Positions 41,738 through 51,065 of a stretch of DNA of 64,000 bases are shown piece after piece (position 1 is the first letter of the stretch; each line of letters starts with the position of its first letter). The position numbers and the translations under genes were made by a program. Origin of the DNA: Paenibacillus paeoniae (GTDB lineage Bacteria; Bacillota; Bacilli; Paenibacillales; Paenibacillaceae); contig NZ_QUBQ01000005.1 in NCBI RefSeq assembly GCF_003388735.1, positions 288,885 through 352,884 of the forward strand, given 5' to 3'. Below the pieces are notes generated by a model. The model was not told where the DNA came from. It ran no database searches and was given only the letters and a program-made list of their open reading frames with translations.

Positions 41738-44659
41738 TTATTTTGCGGCTAGCAAATTGTACAGCACTTGAGCAACTTGCGCTCTAGTGGAATTCGCTTT
41801 AGGTGATAGTTGACCTTCACTGCCGGATACAACTCCGCTTTCCACGAATGCCTCGAATGCTGGCTTAGCATAACCTGCAATCTGGCCTGCGTCACTGAAG
41901 TCTGCTAGGGAAGCATTCGATTGCTTCGCCGGTACTTCCTTCAGAACTTCCAGCGCACGATGCAGCAGCGTGAACAGATCCTGACGCGTGATCAGGTCGT
42001 TCGGCTTGAACTGATTGTCGCCTGCGCCTGTCGTAATGCCTAGACGCTTCGCAGCTGCCAGGTAACCGGTGTAATACGTATTTCCAGCGTCGGAGAAGTT
42101 CGCTGATCCTGCAGCATCTGCTTCAATACCGTAAGCTTTCAGCAGCAGAACAACGAATTGTCCTCTAGTAATGGCTGCTCCAGGGTTGTACTCGCCGTTT
42201 CCGGAGCCGTTCGTAATGTCTCTTGCTGCCAGGAAGGTGACGGCATTGCCGTACCAAGCGCCTGCAGGAACATCAGAGAAAGATACTTTGTTGTAGCCGA
42301 TTATATATTGCGAGAAGTGAGTCGTCTTGAAATCAACAGTTCCAGTAGCTGCGGAGTATTGACCGCGAATGGTGTGCAATTCGCCTTCCTCTGTAACATG
42401 GTAGACGATAATAGCTTGTGCATCCTCGCCTGCTTGCAGGCGATAAGGAATGCTTACATTAACGTTGCTTCCGCCGAATTCCGATACGGACGTTTCTCCG
42501 GCGAATACCGTAAGGTCATAGACCGGTCTGTCGCCCAGCACTTCCTTGCCTTCTTCTGTAAGGGAAGACTTGGCGATAATAAAGCTGATGTCTCCAGTAT
42601 CCTTCGACCCGCCGATTGCTTTTAATGCTGCGGAATCAAAGGTAATGGAAGCGAATCCTACATGAACCTGAATCTCGACATTGGAGCCGGCGATCAGCTT
42701 ATCATAGTTTTCGCGCGTCAGTGTCACTTGTGTCGTTCCTTCTGCGGAGTCGGATTTCACGTTCAGCTCGACAGTAGTCGGCTTGCCTGCGGCTGCATCT
42801 TGCTTCGCTGTTTCAATCAGCTTTGCAGCTTCCTCTTCGCTTACAACAGCAACTGTAATACCCGATGTTGCATCTTTGCTTGCTGGCAGTGTTACGACAA
42901 CTGGCTTGCCGTCACTTCCAGATTGTTCAGGTGCTGTAGTTGGTTCCGGAGTTGGTGTCGAAGGACCTGGGCCTCCGCTTCCCGGAGAGCCCGAGTTAGC
43001 ACTTACAGTGACTTCAACGGATTGACCAGCTTCATAATAAATATCCGTAGGGTCTGTAGCGCCTGCATTATAACCTGTTTTTCCTTTGTAACGAACCTGA
43101 TAAATTCCGGCTGCCAGTCCAGTAATGGACGTGCCTTCTACCGGCAGATACGTGTCCGATGCTTTTGCTTTGTACTCCAGCGCTTCGGATACGCCTTTAA
43201 TTTGGCCGTTTTTGGCACTGGACGAAGAAGCATTGACAGTCGTCAAGCCGCTCGGTACCAGCTCCTGTCTGGAAGACAGCAGGTTCAGCGCTTTTTTGTA
43301 CCGATCGCGGTTGCCGCTTGCATGATCAGCTGCAATGTTGTTCCAAGAGTACATCAACTCGACATGACCGTATACAGGTGCTGCTGCGTTGGTGTGGTCA
43401 ACATTGTCCTTGTTGTAAGTGAATACATAAGGAACCTGCAGACGCTTCGCATATTCTCTGCCTTCGCCTTCGCCGGACCAGATCAGATAGTTGCCGTTCG
43501 GAACTTCTGGCGGTGAGCTAGGGTTACCGTTGTTATGTTTGCTATTAGCTGTTGTAATATTCGGCAAGTATTGGTTGACGAGATCGACATAAATTCGCGC
43601 ATTCGGATGGTTGACATCACGAACATGAAGCTCTGCGCTCTTGAATTCTTTCGAAATCGGATCAAAACCGTTGTCCAGTCTTGTATCCCATGTATAGATC
43701 GTCTGGATGCCCTCGTCAATCGCCCATTGGTTGATCAGATCGATGACGGGTTGTGTGTTCGGGCACCAAGGACCGCCATACAGGATGGCGTAATCGCCGG
43801 AGCTTTCATGAAGCTTCTTCAATTCGTCATAAGTGACAGCCTGGAATACGATACGGGAGCCTGTGAAAACGGTACGTCCCGCAGCTGCATCGTAAGTGGA
43901 TTTAAAGTAGCTTTCATTATTAAACAGCGAATGGGAAGCTATTTTTTTATCGCCTGTTTCTTTGGAAATCGGATCGAACACTGCGCGCACTTGATCTTTG
44001 TACGCCTTCACTTTTGCGGGATCAAGCTTGCCGTCTTCCGCCAGGAAATCTTCTTTTGTCAGAAGCTCCTGCAAGTCGGCTACGATAGGGGATGCTCCCT
44101 CTTCATTTTTCCGGTCATAGACGAACAGGTAAGGCGCTTCAATGCGGTCGGCTTCTCCAGTCTGGTTGCCTACTGTATAGGAAATTTGATCCGCATTTTC
44201 GATCTGGAGGTTGGTCAGATGCTGATTAACCAGCTCTACATAACGCTTACGGTATGTATCCGGGCTGCTGCTGTCCGCGATATCAGCGGAAGCCGTCTCC
44301 CCGTCCAATCTCGTATCAAAGTTATAAATCGCCGTAATGCCGTAATCTTTGGCTACATCGTTGATATAACCGATGACGGCTTGCGTGTTCTCGCTCCATG
44401 CGCCTCCGAACAGAACAACATAAGTGCCGTCGGAATTGAACAAGCTCCATAGCTGGTGATAAGTCAAAGTCTCGAATACGTTTGACTTGCCTGCCAACTC
44501 GTCATAAACATCGGAGAAATAAGAGTTATAAGTGCTGTACTTGGCAACTTTCGCAGGGGTGTTGCTTTCTGCACTGGCATGGCCGGCGGATACCGCCGGC
44601 AGCACCAGAGTGAGTGCCAATAATAGAGTTAGTATGGTTTTAAAACTGCGGTTTTTCAT
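41738..44659 (-). CDS. S-layer-anchored surface protein with two thioredoxin-like domains
   Basis: This 973-residue exported protein has a signal peptide (about 1-30). Two related domains of about 130-150 residues follow, each built like a thioredoxin/peroxiredoxin fold: YVVLFGGAWSENTQ near residue 85 and YAILYGGPWCPNTQ near residue 295. Both are followed by IYNFDTRLD or IYTWDTRLD. The first lacks cysteine and the second keeps one, so neither has a CxxC pair. A beta-domain with Y-x-A-G-x-x-V (X2-like), a Pro/Thr linker, a further beta-rich domain and three SLH repeats at about 800-973 complete it. SLH repeats bind pyruvylated wall polymer. It follows the Pro/Ala-rich gene by 30 nt. Confidence 0.82.
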   Translation of the reverse strand: MKNRSFKTILTLLLALTLVLPAVSAGHASAESNTPAKVAKYSTYNSYFSDVYDELAGKSNVFETLTYHQLWSLFNSDGTYVVLFGGAWSENTQAVIGYINDVAKDYGITAIYNFDTRLDGETASADIADSSSPDTYRKRYVELVNQHLTNLQIENADQISYTVGNQTGEADRIEAPYLFVYDRKNEEGASPIVADLQELLTKEDFLAEDGKLDPAKVKAYKDQVRAVFDPISKETGDKKIASHSLFNNESYFKSTYDAAAGRTVFTGSRIVFQAVTYDELKKLHESSGDYAILYGGPWCPNTQPVIDLINQWAIDEGIQTIYTWDTRLDNGFDPISKEFKSAELHVRDVNHPNARIYVDLVNQYLPNITTANSKHNNGNPSSPPEVPNGNYLIWSGEGEGREYAKRLQVPYVFTYNKDNVDHTNAAAPVYGHVELMYSWNNIAADHASGNRDRYKKALNLLSSRQELVPSGLTTVNASSSSAKNGQIKGVSEALEYKAKASDTYLPVEGTSITGLAAGIYQVRYKGKTGYNAGATDPTDIYYEAGQSVEVTVSANSGSPGSGGPGPSTPTPEPTTAPEQSGSDGKPVVVTLPASKDATSGITVAVVSEEEAAKLIETAKQDAAAGKPTTVELNVKSDSAEGTTQVTLTRENYDKLIAGSNVEIQVHVGFASITFDSAALKAIGGSKDTGDISFIIAKSSLTEEGKEVLGDRPVYDLTVFAGETSVSEFGGSNVNVSIPYRLQAGEDAQAIIVYHVTEEGELHTIRGQYSAATGTVDFKTTHFSQYIIGYNKVSFSDVPAGAWYGNAVTFLAARDITNGSGNGEYNPGAAITRGQFVVLLLKAYGIEADAAGSANFSDAGNTYYTGYLAAAKRLGITTGAGDNQFKPNDLITRQDLFTLLHRALEVLKEVPAKQSNASLADFSDAGQIAGYAKPAFEAFVESGVVSGSEGQLSPKANSTRAQVAQVLYNLLAAK

Positions 44660-44689
44660 GTTTGGTACCCTCCTCTGATTGTATAGTGA

Positions 44690-45484
44690 TTAGCAATCTT
44701 CTTCCGTGTCGCCGCCGCCACCAGTTGATGGTGCAGGTGTAGAAGGTGTCGGCTTCGAAGGAGCGGCCGGAGCCGAGCCCGAAGAAGATGAACCGGAAGA
44801 CGACGAATCCGACGAATTATTTGTCTTAGCAGGCTCCGGTTTTGCAACAGTCACTGGCTTGGATGAATTGGAATTGTTGACGAAGTTAATCGATTTGCTT
44901 GGGCTGGATTCAGATGCAGCCGGAGCAGGCTCAGCTTTTGGCTCTGTTGTGGCAGCAGGCGCAGCCGGTTTGTTTTCTTTAGCTGGAGCTGCCGCAGGAG
45001 TTTCCTTCTGTGGAGCCGCCGATGGCTGAGGCTCGGTTTTAGCCGTTTGTACTGCCGGCTGATTGTCTGCTGGTGCGGAAACAGATGTCTTCGCTGCTCC
45101 GTTATTGGACTCTTGCTTTGACGTTGTTGCAGCAGCCGGTGCTTCAGCTTTAGGTGCCGCTGGAGCATCAGCTGCAAGCTGAACCGCCGGATCCGCAGCT
45201 TCTTGAGCCTGTTCGTTTGCAACGGTTTCGACAACAGCGTCGCTTACAGCAGACTCCGCTTCAACCTCTTGAGCCGGTTCGCTCACAGTTGTTGTTGGCT
45301 CCTCGGCAGCCGGAGCTTCCGGCTCGATCGCAGGGGCAGCGACATTCTCTTGCGCGACCAGTTCATTATGGGAAGACTCTACTTGAGCCTTGTTGGCAGA
45401 TACGGCTGCATACGTTAGTACGGTAAACGCGGCGACAGAGGCGAGCAGTGTAATGGATAGTTTGTTTACTTTTGGTTTTGTCAT
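44690..45484 (-). CDS. Membrane-anchored Pro/Ala-rich low-complexity surface protein
   Basis: This 264-residue protein has an N-terminal hydrophobic segment (ITLLASVAAFTVLTYAAVSA, about 10-29) that acts as anchor or signal peptide. The rest is low-complexity Ala/Pro/Glu/Thr/Ser, then Ser-rich and Gly-rich, ending GGGGDTEEDC with a terminal cysteine, its only one. No fold is recognisable. It may be a wall-spanning stalk. The ATG at 45484 follows AAAGGAAGG. It is upstream of and co-oriented with the SLH thioredoxin-like gene (30-nt gap), suggesting one operon and a joint cell-surface role. Confidence 0.7.
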   Translation of the reverse strand: MTKPKVNKLSITLLASVAAFTVLTYAAVSANKAQVESSHNELVAQENVAAPAIEPEAPAAEEPTTTVSEPAQEVEAESAVSDAVVETVANEQAQEAADPAVQLAADAPAAPKAEAPAAATTSKQESNNGAAKTSVSAPADNQPAVQTAKTEPQPSAAPQKETPAAAPAKENKPAAPAATTEPKAEPAPAASESSPSKSINFVNNSNSSKPVTVAKPEPAKTNNSSDSSSSGSSSSGSAPAAPSKPTPSTPAPSTGGGGDTEEDC

Positions 45485-45850
45485 GTGAAAAGACCTTCCT
45501 TTCGTAATGGCTCCAAGGAGGAGCTCCTTTGTAGTGGTTCTTTGCCTGTAATTGTACGAGAGGGATACAGACCGACGAAGATCCTCCTTTATCATGGATT
45601 CGGACAAAAAAAGAAGACCCAACAAGAGCAAAAAAACTTCGCTCTCATTGAATCTCTGGTTGTCCAGTCGATTAATATGATCGTTCGCAGTCCCTATAAA
45701 AGTGGCTGACCCTACTGTATCTGGCTTAAGTGTATGCCGGAAGCCATGTGATGTCAATGATTATTTTCATTTTTCCTATAGCTTTTGTCGGAATTAAAGA
45801 AAAACATCAATTTCCATAAGAATCCATAAAATTATTTTTTGTAAAACAGA
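45485..45850. other. Divergent intergenic region upstream of surface-protein operon
   Basis: About 440 nt separate the divergent Pro/Ala-rich gene and the cystine symporter gene. The part near the symporter is AT-rich. The 240 nt nearest the Pro/Ala-rich gene may be an untranslated leader on the minus strand. I do not recognise a riboswitch in it. Confidence 0.4.
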
Positions 45851-45879
45851 TTGACAACGTCATCTATTGTTTGTAAATT
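45851..45879 (+). promoter_or_regulatory. Promoter of the cystine symporter gene
   Basis: TTGACA (45851-45856) and TAAATT (45874-45879) are 17 nt apart, about 50 nt before the start codon. Confidence 0.65.
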
Positions 45880-45927
45880 GAATACGATATTCCGATAAAA
45901 ATTATAGGATTAGGAGGGTTTAATCAG

Positions 45928-47295
45928 ATGGATAAAATAGATAACAACTTGTTACTAGCCATCCAAACAAATTGGTACAGCTTCGTCGTCTCCTTATTTG
46001 TATTTGCACTGTTGTTTTTCCTCGCCCGGAAGCGGGTTGGTTTCGGAACCCGGGTTCTGGTCGCCTTAGGCATCGGGGTTGTTGCAGGCATTGTGTTCCA
46101 AAGCCTTGATTCATTCGAGATCAAGGGGATTACGACCTTCGGCAGTATTTATGTCAGCTTGATCAAAATGCTCGTTATTCCTCTAGTATTCGTACTGGTG
46201 CTTAACAGCATAGCCTCGCTGAAGAGTCTGGATTATTTGCGGAAGATCGGCTTCAAAACCTTCGCCTGGTTTCTGGGAACGACGGGTATCGCATCGATCA
46301 TTGGTCTGTTGGTTGCGCTTGCCTTCAGTCCGGGCAAAGGGCTTCAGCTCGATATTCCGGCTGATTTTGCCGTACGTGAAATTCCGACCTTCTCGCAGGT
46401 TATTCTGGATCTGGTGCCTTCCAATCCGATTAATGAAGCGGCGCAAGGCAAGGTTGTGCCTGTTCTTATCTTCGCGATCTTTATTGCAATTGCTATTATT
46501 AAAGTAGGCTCCAAAAATGAAGAATCGGTGAAACCGGTGCGCGATTTGATTCAATCGCTTACGGGGATTCTCCATCAAGTCGTCAAGTTTGTTATTCGCT
46601 TGACTCCTTACGGCGTATTCGCGCTTATTGCCGGTATGACCGCTCGTTATGGATGGGAGACGCTGACGGAGCTGGGCAGCGTAATCGTATCCTCCTACGT
46701 CGCATTAATCTTGCATTTTGTACTTATCTTTGGCGGTTTGGTCTTGTTGGTAGCCAAGGTGAATCCGCTGAAGTTCTTCCGCAAAATTTATCCGATGATC
46801 GCGGTTGCCTTCTCGACGCGAAGCAGCTATGCCACGCTTCCGGTCAACCTGGAAGTTATTACGAAGCGACTTCATGTCTCTCCTCGGATCGCGAGCTTTG
46901 TCGCTCCGCTGGGTGCGTCCGTCAACTTCAACGGCTGCGGCGGCGTATGGCCGGCTATCGTGGCCGTCTTCTCGGCGCAATTGTTCGGCATTACGCTGTC
47001 CTTGACGGATTACATTATTTTGGTTCTGGTCAGCATCATCTCCTCCATCGGTGTTGCAGGCGTGCCTGGACCGGCTGTCATCTCGACGACTGTCGTCTTG
47101 ACTGCGCTTGGTCTGCCGCTTGAAGGCATTGCAATTGTAGCTGGTGTTGAGGCACTGATCGATATGGGCCGCACAGCGGTTAATGCGACAGGAACGACGG
47201 TTACATCGCTGCTTGTTGCTAATTCCGAAGGCGAGTTCGATCGCGAAGCGTTCAATCGCAATGACGATGAAGAGATTGTCGTGAACGCCGTATAA
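45928..47295 (+). CDS. tcyP: L-cystine symporter of the DAACS family (TcyP-like)
   Basis: This 455-residue sodium/proton-coupled symporter belongs to the dicarboxylate/amino acid:cation symporter family. It has about eight helices and two re-entrant loops. Marks are SLIKMLVIPLVFVLVLNSI, the serine-rich hairpin AFSTRSSYATLPVNLEV, and the NFNGCGGVWPAIVAVF segment, where TcyP-like cystine carriers differ from the NMDGT of glutamate carriers. VNATGTTVTSLLVA follows. The ATG lies behind TTAGGAGGG. Cystine uptake fits the Met/Cys-oriented genes elsewhere in the window, although they are not adjacent. The symbol rests on similarity to Bacillus TcyP. Confidence 0.87.
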   Translation: MDKIDNNLLLAIQTNWYSFVVSLFVFALLFFLARKRVGFGTRVLVALGIGVVAGIVFQSLDSFEIKGITTFGSIYVSLIKMLVIPLVFVLVLNSIASLKSLDYLRKIGFKTFAWFLGTTGIASIIGLLVALAFSPGKGLQLDIPADFAVREIPTFSQVILDLVPSNPINEAAQGKVVPVLIFAIFIAIAIIKVGSKNEESVKPVRDLIQSLTGILHQVVKFVIRLTPYGVFALIAGMTARYGWETLTELGSVIVSSYVALILHFVLIFGGLVLLVAKVNPLKFFRKIYPMIAVAFSTRSSYATLPVNLEVITKRLHVSPRIASFVAPLGASVNFNGCGGVWPAIVAVFSAQLFGITLSLTDYIILVLVSIISSIGVAGVPGPAVISTTVVLTALGLPLEGIAIVAGVEALIDMGRTAVNATGTTVTSLLVANSEGEFDREAFNRNDDEEIVVNAV

Positions 47296-47327
47296 GGGAT
47301 GATCGATTAGAGATCGTCCACCATCAT

Positions 47328-47375
47328 AGAGGGTGTCCCCAAGGTCATGTCATGACGAGGGGGCGCCCTCTTTTC
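47328..47375 (+). terminator. Terminator after tcyP
   Basis: AGAGGGTGTCCCC (47328-47340) pairs with GGGGGCGCCCTCT (47359-47371) with one G-U pair, followed by TTTTCT. Confidence 0.85.
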
Positions 47376-47478
47376 TATTCATACAAGGGAGTAGGAGCAG
47401 GACCGTCCGTTCTCTAAATTCAGGTAAAAAGTAGGTAGACCCGCTTGGGTCAATCACTATAATGGAAATAAGATACAA

Positions 47479-48144
47479 ATGAATACAAAAAAGATGCCGG
47501 AAAAAGTCCAGCTTAACTGGCATCATTCGGGAGGCGAATCTTTGGGAAGATCATTTGCGAATTTGCATATCAAGTCGAACAGCCTTGAGAAGTCGATTGA
47601 AGGGTTAAGAGAGTTGATTGAAAGGGATCCTGAATTGTTAGGGCTGTCAGCTAACCAAGATCAAATGGACTCGGACGTGACCCAGTCTCGCAGTGTGCAT
47701 GAGTCTGAGCTAGTCCTGTATATAAGCAGCAACGAAAAGTGGATCAGTGTGCTCCATGATTATTTTGTATGGGGAACGGTGAAGAGAATCGGCAAGTCGT
47801 TGTCTCTGCTTATTGGTGAGCCGGTTATAACGGTCGGATTTATGCATGATGAATTATTTGAGTTGTCGATATTTAAGGATGGGGAGATCCAGGCCGAAAG
47901 AATCTTTTGCGAAGATTGGACGAGGAGCGAGTATGGGCTCCAGGAAGAGCTTCTTCATGATGACAACATGCGGGAGGCGCTAGATATTCGTCAAGAAGAT
48001 ATGGACGAACTCGCAACGATTACGAGTCCGGCACAAGCGGTAGATAAGCTGTCCGAGCTCGTAAGTCTACCTTTATGGAGCGATTGGGAGTGGATTCCGC
48101 ATGAGGAGGAGCTAAATATCCAATTTGCAAAATATGAGTTATGA
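47479..48144 (+). CDS. Protein of unknown function
   Basis: This 221-residue, acidic, apparently soluble protein has no signal peptide or transmembrane helix. I do not recognise a family. Its middle part (about 75-150) alternates short hydrophobic strands (SELVLYISSNEKWISVL, KSLSLLIGEPVITVGFM) with polar loops. The C-terminal third is helical and acidic, ending DWEWIPHEEELNIQFAKYEL. The ribosome binding site (GGAAATAAG) is weak. It lies alone between the tcyP terminator and a weak terminator at 48156, with no functional context. Confidence 0.55.
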   Translation: MNTKKMPEKVQLNWHHSGGESLGRSFANLHIKSNSLEKSIEGLRELIERDPELLGLSANQDQMDSDVTQSRSVHESELVLYISSNEKWISVLHDYFVWGTVKRIGKSLSLLIGEPVITVGFMHDELFELSIFKDGEIQAERIFCEDWTRSEYGLQEELLHDDNMREALDIRQEDMDELATITSPAQAVDKLSELVSLPLWSDWEWIPHEEELNIQFAKYEL

Positions 48145-48155
48145 CAGAACAAGCG

Positions 48156-48190
48156 AAGGAGTTACGTCACGACATGCGGCGTAGCTCCTT
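48156..48190 (+). terminator. Weak terminator after the unknown gene
   Basis: A 13-bp stem starting AAGGAG (48156) and ending CTCCTT (48190) includes two G-U pairs and an 9-nt loop, but has no downstream T run. Confidence 0.45.
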
Positions 48191-48251
48191 TGCTCGTTTA
48201 CACAGCCATTGATCGATAACAACGAAGGGCTGCGGCAAAATGCCGGTGTCG

Positions 48252-49004
48252 TTAACCCCATCTCCGATAAAGGAACGGAACGGGGTGAAAGGGCTGATCC
48301 AGCGGCGCATAGTAGGTTTCGGATTCACCGGTGATCGGACGGTAGGGGTAATGATAGCCCTGGTGTTGAGTCTGATTCGCTTGTTGATGCGTCCCAGGCG
48401 CCATCTGCGTCATATTCATGCCGCCGTAGTTCATCATTGGCTGCATGGAATGGGGAGGTGTCTGCTGCTTGGTACAGGATAAAGGAGGTCCCAGGATGAC
48501 GGTATCCGTAATGGGGGCCAAAGTATCCTTCACTTTCGCCTCGTCGAGACAATACGTATGCGCCAGTATGCTGGCAGGCGTAAGCCTCAGAATATCGGAG
48601 CCGAAGATGACTTCCGGAATCGGGGCGTCGAAGATCGCCAGCAGATGGGTATTATCTTGCGTAGCTATCTCGTAATGCCACCAGCCCTGCGGCACATTGG
48701 CGACTTGTCCCGGGGCAATGGTGAAATTCAGCAGTTCTTTTGTGAAAGGATTAAGAATCGATACGATAGCCCCGCCTGCAATACAGTAGACGAGTTCGGT
48801 AGAGTTTTGGTGAATATGCGGCTCAACAACGTTGTCCGTGCTGAGGAAGATATCCAGCAGGGATGCATTGCCCAGCGTATTCAATTGTTTGACAGATAGT
48901 ACGTTAATGTAATTCTGTGCATCTTTCTTGAAAAATGGATTGTCGGACAGTGTAGAAGTAAATTGAGTGCTTGGCGCCGTGAAATCCATGTAGGAGACAG
49001 CCAT
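48252..49004 (-). CDS. Cupin-domain protein with Gln/His/Pro-rich tail
   Basis: This 250-residue protein carries one cupin beta-barrel at about residues 45-150, with metal-ligand-like EPHIHQNSTELVYCIAGG and the second motif VPQGWWHYEI. About 100 residues of low-complexity Met/Gln/Tyr/Pro/His sequence follow. I choose the ATG at 49004 (MAVSYMDFTAPS), behind GGCAGGA. A longer frame from 49091 adds residues unlike a cupin. It is transcribed in the same direction as the AraC regulator upstream, with about 95 nt between. The tail resembles those of spore-surface proteins, but the function is unknown. Confidence 0.7.
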   Translation of the reverse strand: MAVSYMDFTAPSTQFTSTLSDNPFFKKDAQNYINVLSVKQLNTLGNASLLDIFLSTDNVVEPHIHQNSTELVYCIAGGAIVSILNPFTKELLNFTIAPGQVANVPQGWWHYEIATQDNTHLLAIFDAPIPEVIFGSDILRLTPASILAHTYCLDEAKVKDTLAPITDTVILGPPLSCTKQQTPPHSMQPMMNYGGMNMTQMAPGTHQQANQTQHQGYHYPYRPITGESETYYAPLDQPFHPVPFLYRRWG

Positions 49005-49100
49005 GATCCGGTTCCTGCCTTTCGGTAAGTAGAATTTGACAGGATTATTGTATGTGTTCGCCCAGACGAAGGTGAGAGCTTTCTGCGGCAAGCCATCCGA

Positions 49101-50006
49101 TTAGAGCACTCTGGACAGCTTGCGGTATGCGGTAGCGGATATGCCTTCGTGCTTGCGGAACAGTCGGCTGAAGTAGTGGATGCCGGAATAGCCCAGTTGC
49201 TCGCTGATTTGCTCCACGGACAAATCGGTTTCCCGGAGCAGGCGGCGCGCCTCGCGATGACGAACGTTGTGCAGAAATTCGTTGGGCGGCAAGCCGGCCA
49301 TCCCCTTGAACAGCTTGGCGGCGTGATCGAGGCTAAGATTCATGCGTTCGGCAATGATCGCATTCGACCATGGCGCATCCGGCTGCCGCTCCATCTCCTC
49401 GATGATTTCCATCAGCTTGCCGCTGTATGGCGTAGCGAGCGAGCGGGAGCGCAAGGGCTGCAGCCGGAGCAGGTGAGTCAGGATGTTCAGCATTAATGCC
49501 TTGCAAGCCAGCTCATAGCCTATAGGACGTAGCGTAAATTCCTGCACCAATTGCTCCATTAGCTGTACGCAGGCCAAGGTCGGCGTATAGACGGGCTCCT
49601 GCGATAATGGCTGGAATCCGTCAGTTACCGCTTCATGGGCGAACCGGTGATACTGAACATGGTCTTCACTAACGATCATGTCGGCTTCCGTCAGAATGTC
49701 CAATTCATCGAAAAAATCAAAGTGAATGCCCAAGAAGCGAGTATCCGGGCTGGATATAGCTTCATTCTGATGAAAGACACCCGCAGGCAGCACGATCAAC
49801 TGCCCGGCGGACAGATGATGACGCTGGCCCAGCATCGTGGTTGCGGCTTCCCCTTGGCTCACATAGAGCAGCTCGAAGTCATAAATGCGCCGCTCTGGAA
49901 GCGGGCCGGTAGGCAGCCGCTGGAACTGGGCGTAATGGATGCGCGGCGACCATTCTTTGATCGTGGCATGACGCCTTAGCGGATAGCTTATCTGGTTCGC
50001 TTCCAT
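49101..50006 (-). CDS. AraC-family transcriptional regulator with N-terminal cupin
   Basis: This 301-residue regulator has an N-terminal AraC ligand-binding cupin (about 20-150: YDFELLYVSQGE, HHLSAGQLIVLPAGVFH). Two C-terminal helix-turn-helix motifs follow (about 205-300: IAERMNLSLDHAAKLFKGM; ISEQLGYSGIHYFSRLFRKH). The ATG at 50006 lies 6 nt after GGGGGAG. It diverges from a sugar isomerase/oxidoreductase pair and is the likely regulator of that pair, as in many Paenibacillus sugar loci. The effector is unknown. Confidence 0.9.
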   Translation of the reverse strand: MEANQISYPLRRHATIKEWSPRIHYAQFQRLPTGPLPERRIYDFELLYVSQGEAATTMLGQRHHLSAGQLIVLPAGVFHQNEAISSPDTRFLGIHFDFFDELDILTEADMIVSEDHVQYHRFAHEAVTDGFQPLSQEPVYTPTLACVQLMEQLVQEFTLRPIGYELACKALMLNILTHLLRLQPLRSRSLATPYSGKLMEIIEEMERQPDAPWSNAIIAERMNLSLDHAAKLFKGMAGLPPNEFLHNVRHREARRLLRETDLSVEQISEQLGYSGIHYFSRLFRKHEGISATAYRKLSRVL

Positions 50007-50179
50007 ATCCTTCTCCCCCTGCTCGTTCATCTGTTAAGAAAGTGAACGGAATTGTACAAATAATAACTTCTTTGACTAAAGCCTAATTCCTTATTAACGG
50101 ATTATGATAGGAGTATTATGGCATGAATAGTCATTCCTTACAAGTGGACGGAATTCGACAAATGAAGGGGGAGTTTGGG

Positions 50180-51025
50180 GTGAAGAAAGGGATTAGCATA
50201 TGGTCATTTCCGGCGGGAAGCACGATCGTGGAATGTGCCCGGCTTGCGAAGAGGGCCGGGTTCGATGGAATGGAGCTGTCGCTCAATGAGTCGGGAGAGC
50301 TTGGACTTGCTGCGACCGATCGGGATGTACTGCGCATAAAGGCAATGCTGGAGGAAGAAGGACTGGAAATTGCGGGACTAGCGACCGGGCTGTATTGGGA
50401 TTATTCCATGACCAGTGCTGACGAGAGCCAGCGGCAGAGAGCGATTGACGTATGCAAGAAGCAGCTGGAGCTTGCTGCGGCGTTTGGAGTAGATGCTATT
50501 CTGGTCATTCCCGGAGGGGTGGGCGTTGATTTTATTCCGGGCTCGGAGGTCGTATCTTATGAGCTGGCTTATGATCGGGCGTCTGAGGCGATTGGCAGGT
50601 TAGTGCCGTATGCAACTGAAGCAGGTGTATCCATCGCCATCGAGAATGTATGGAACAAGTTTCTGCTCTCGCCGCTGGAGCTTCGCGGCTTCATTGATGC
50701 GTACAGCTCTCCGTTTGTTGGCTCTTATTTTGATGTGGGGAATGTGGTGCACAGCGGCTACCCGGAGCAATGGATTCGGATATTGGGTCATCGTATCAAA
50801 AAGATGCATTTCAAGGACTATAGGAGGCAGGCTGGCGGCCTGCACGGATTTGTAGACCTGCTGGCTGGCGATGTGGATTATCCTGCTGTGGTTCAAGCTT
50901 TGAAGGAAATCGGCTATGAGGGCTATGCGACGGCTGAGATGATTCCGCCTTATACGCATCACACCGATCAACTCATCTTCAACACTTCCAATGCGATGGA
51001 TGCCATCTTGGGCCGCAGCTCATGA
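50180..51025 (+). CDS. Sugar phosphate isomerase/epimerase (xylose isomerase-like TIM barrel)
   Basis: This 281-residue AP-endonuclease-2-type TIM barrel shows family marks GFDGMELSL near the N-terminus, VIPGGVGVD, the metal-ligand glutamate in VSIAIENVWNKFLLSP, the aspartate in YFDVGNVV, and HFKDYR. These suit L-ribulose/hexulose 3-epimerases and myo-inositol-type isomerases. The start is the GTG at 50180, 6 nt after GGGGGAG; upstream codons lack a site. The oxidoreductase gene follows after 40 nt, so the two probably act in one sugar or polyol pathway. The substrate is not identifiable. Confidence 0.87.
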   Translation: MKKGISIWSFPAGSTIVECARLAKRAGFDGMELSLNESGELGLAATDRDVLRIKAMLEEEGLEIAGLATGLYWDYSMTSADESQRQRAIDVCKKQLELAAAFGVDAILVIPGGVGVDFIPGSEVVSYELAYDRASEAIGRLVPYATEAGVSIAIENVWNKFLLSPLELRGFIDAYSSPFVGSYFDVGNVVHSGYPEQWIRILGHRIKKMHFKDYRRQAGGLHGFVDLLAGDVDYPAVVQALKEIGYEGYATAEMIPPYTHHTDQLIFNTSNAMDAILGRSS

Positions 51026-51065
51026 AGACCGCTGTTCCTAATTTTCCCGAATAGGAGAGATGATG

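Noticed and set aside
42662..43516. Plus-strand Cys/Phe-rich frame opposite the SLH protein
   Set aside because: The composition (many Cys, Phe, Ser) is what results from reading opposite a Gly/Ala/Thr-rich gene; no start signal.
45485..45850. Riboswitch upstream of the surface-protein operon
   Set aside because: The leader is long enough, but I could not match it to conserved c-di-GMP, c-di-AMP, SAM or other riboswitch elements.
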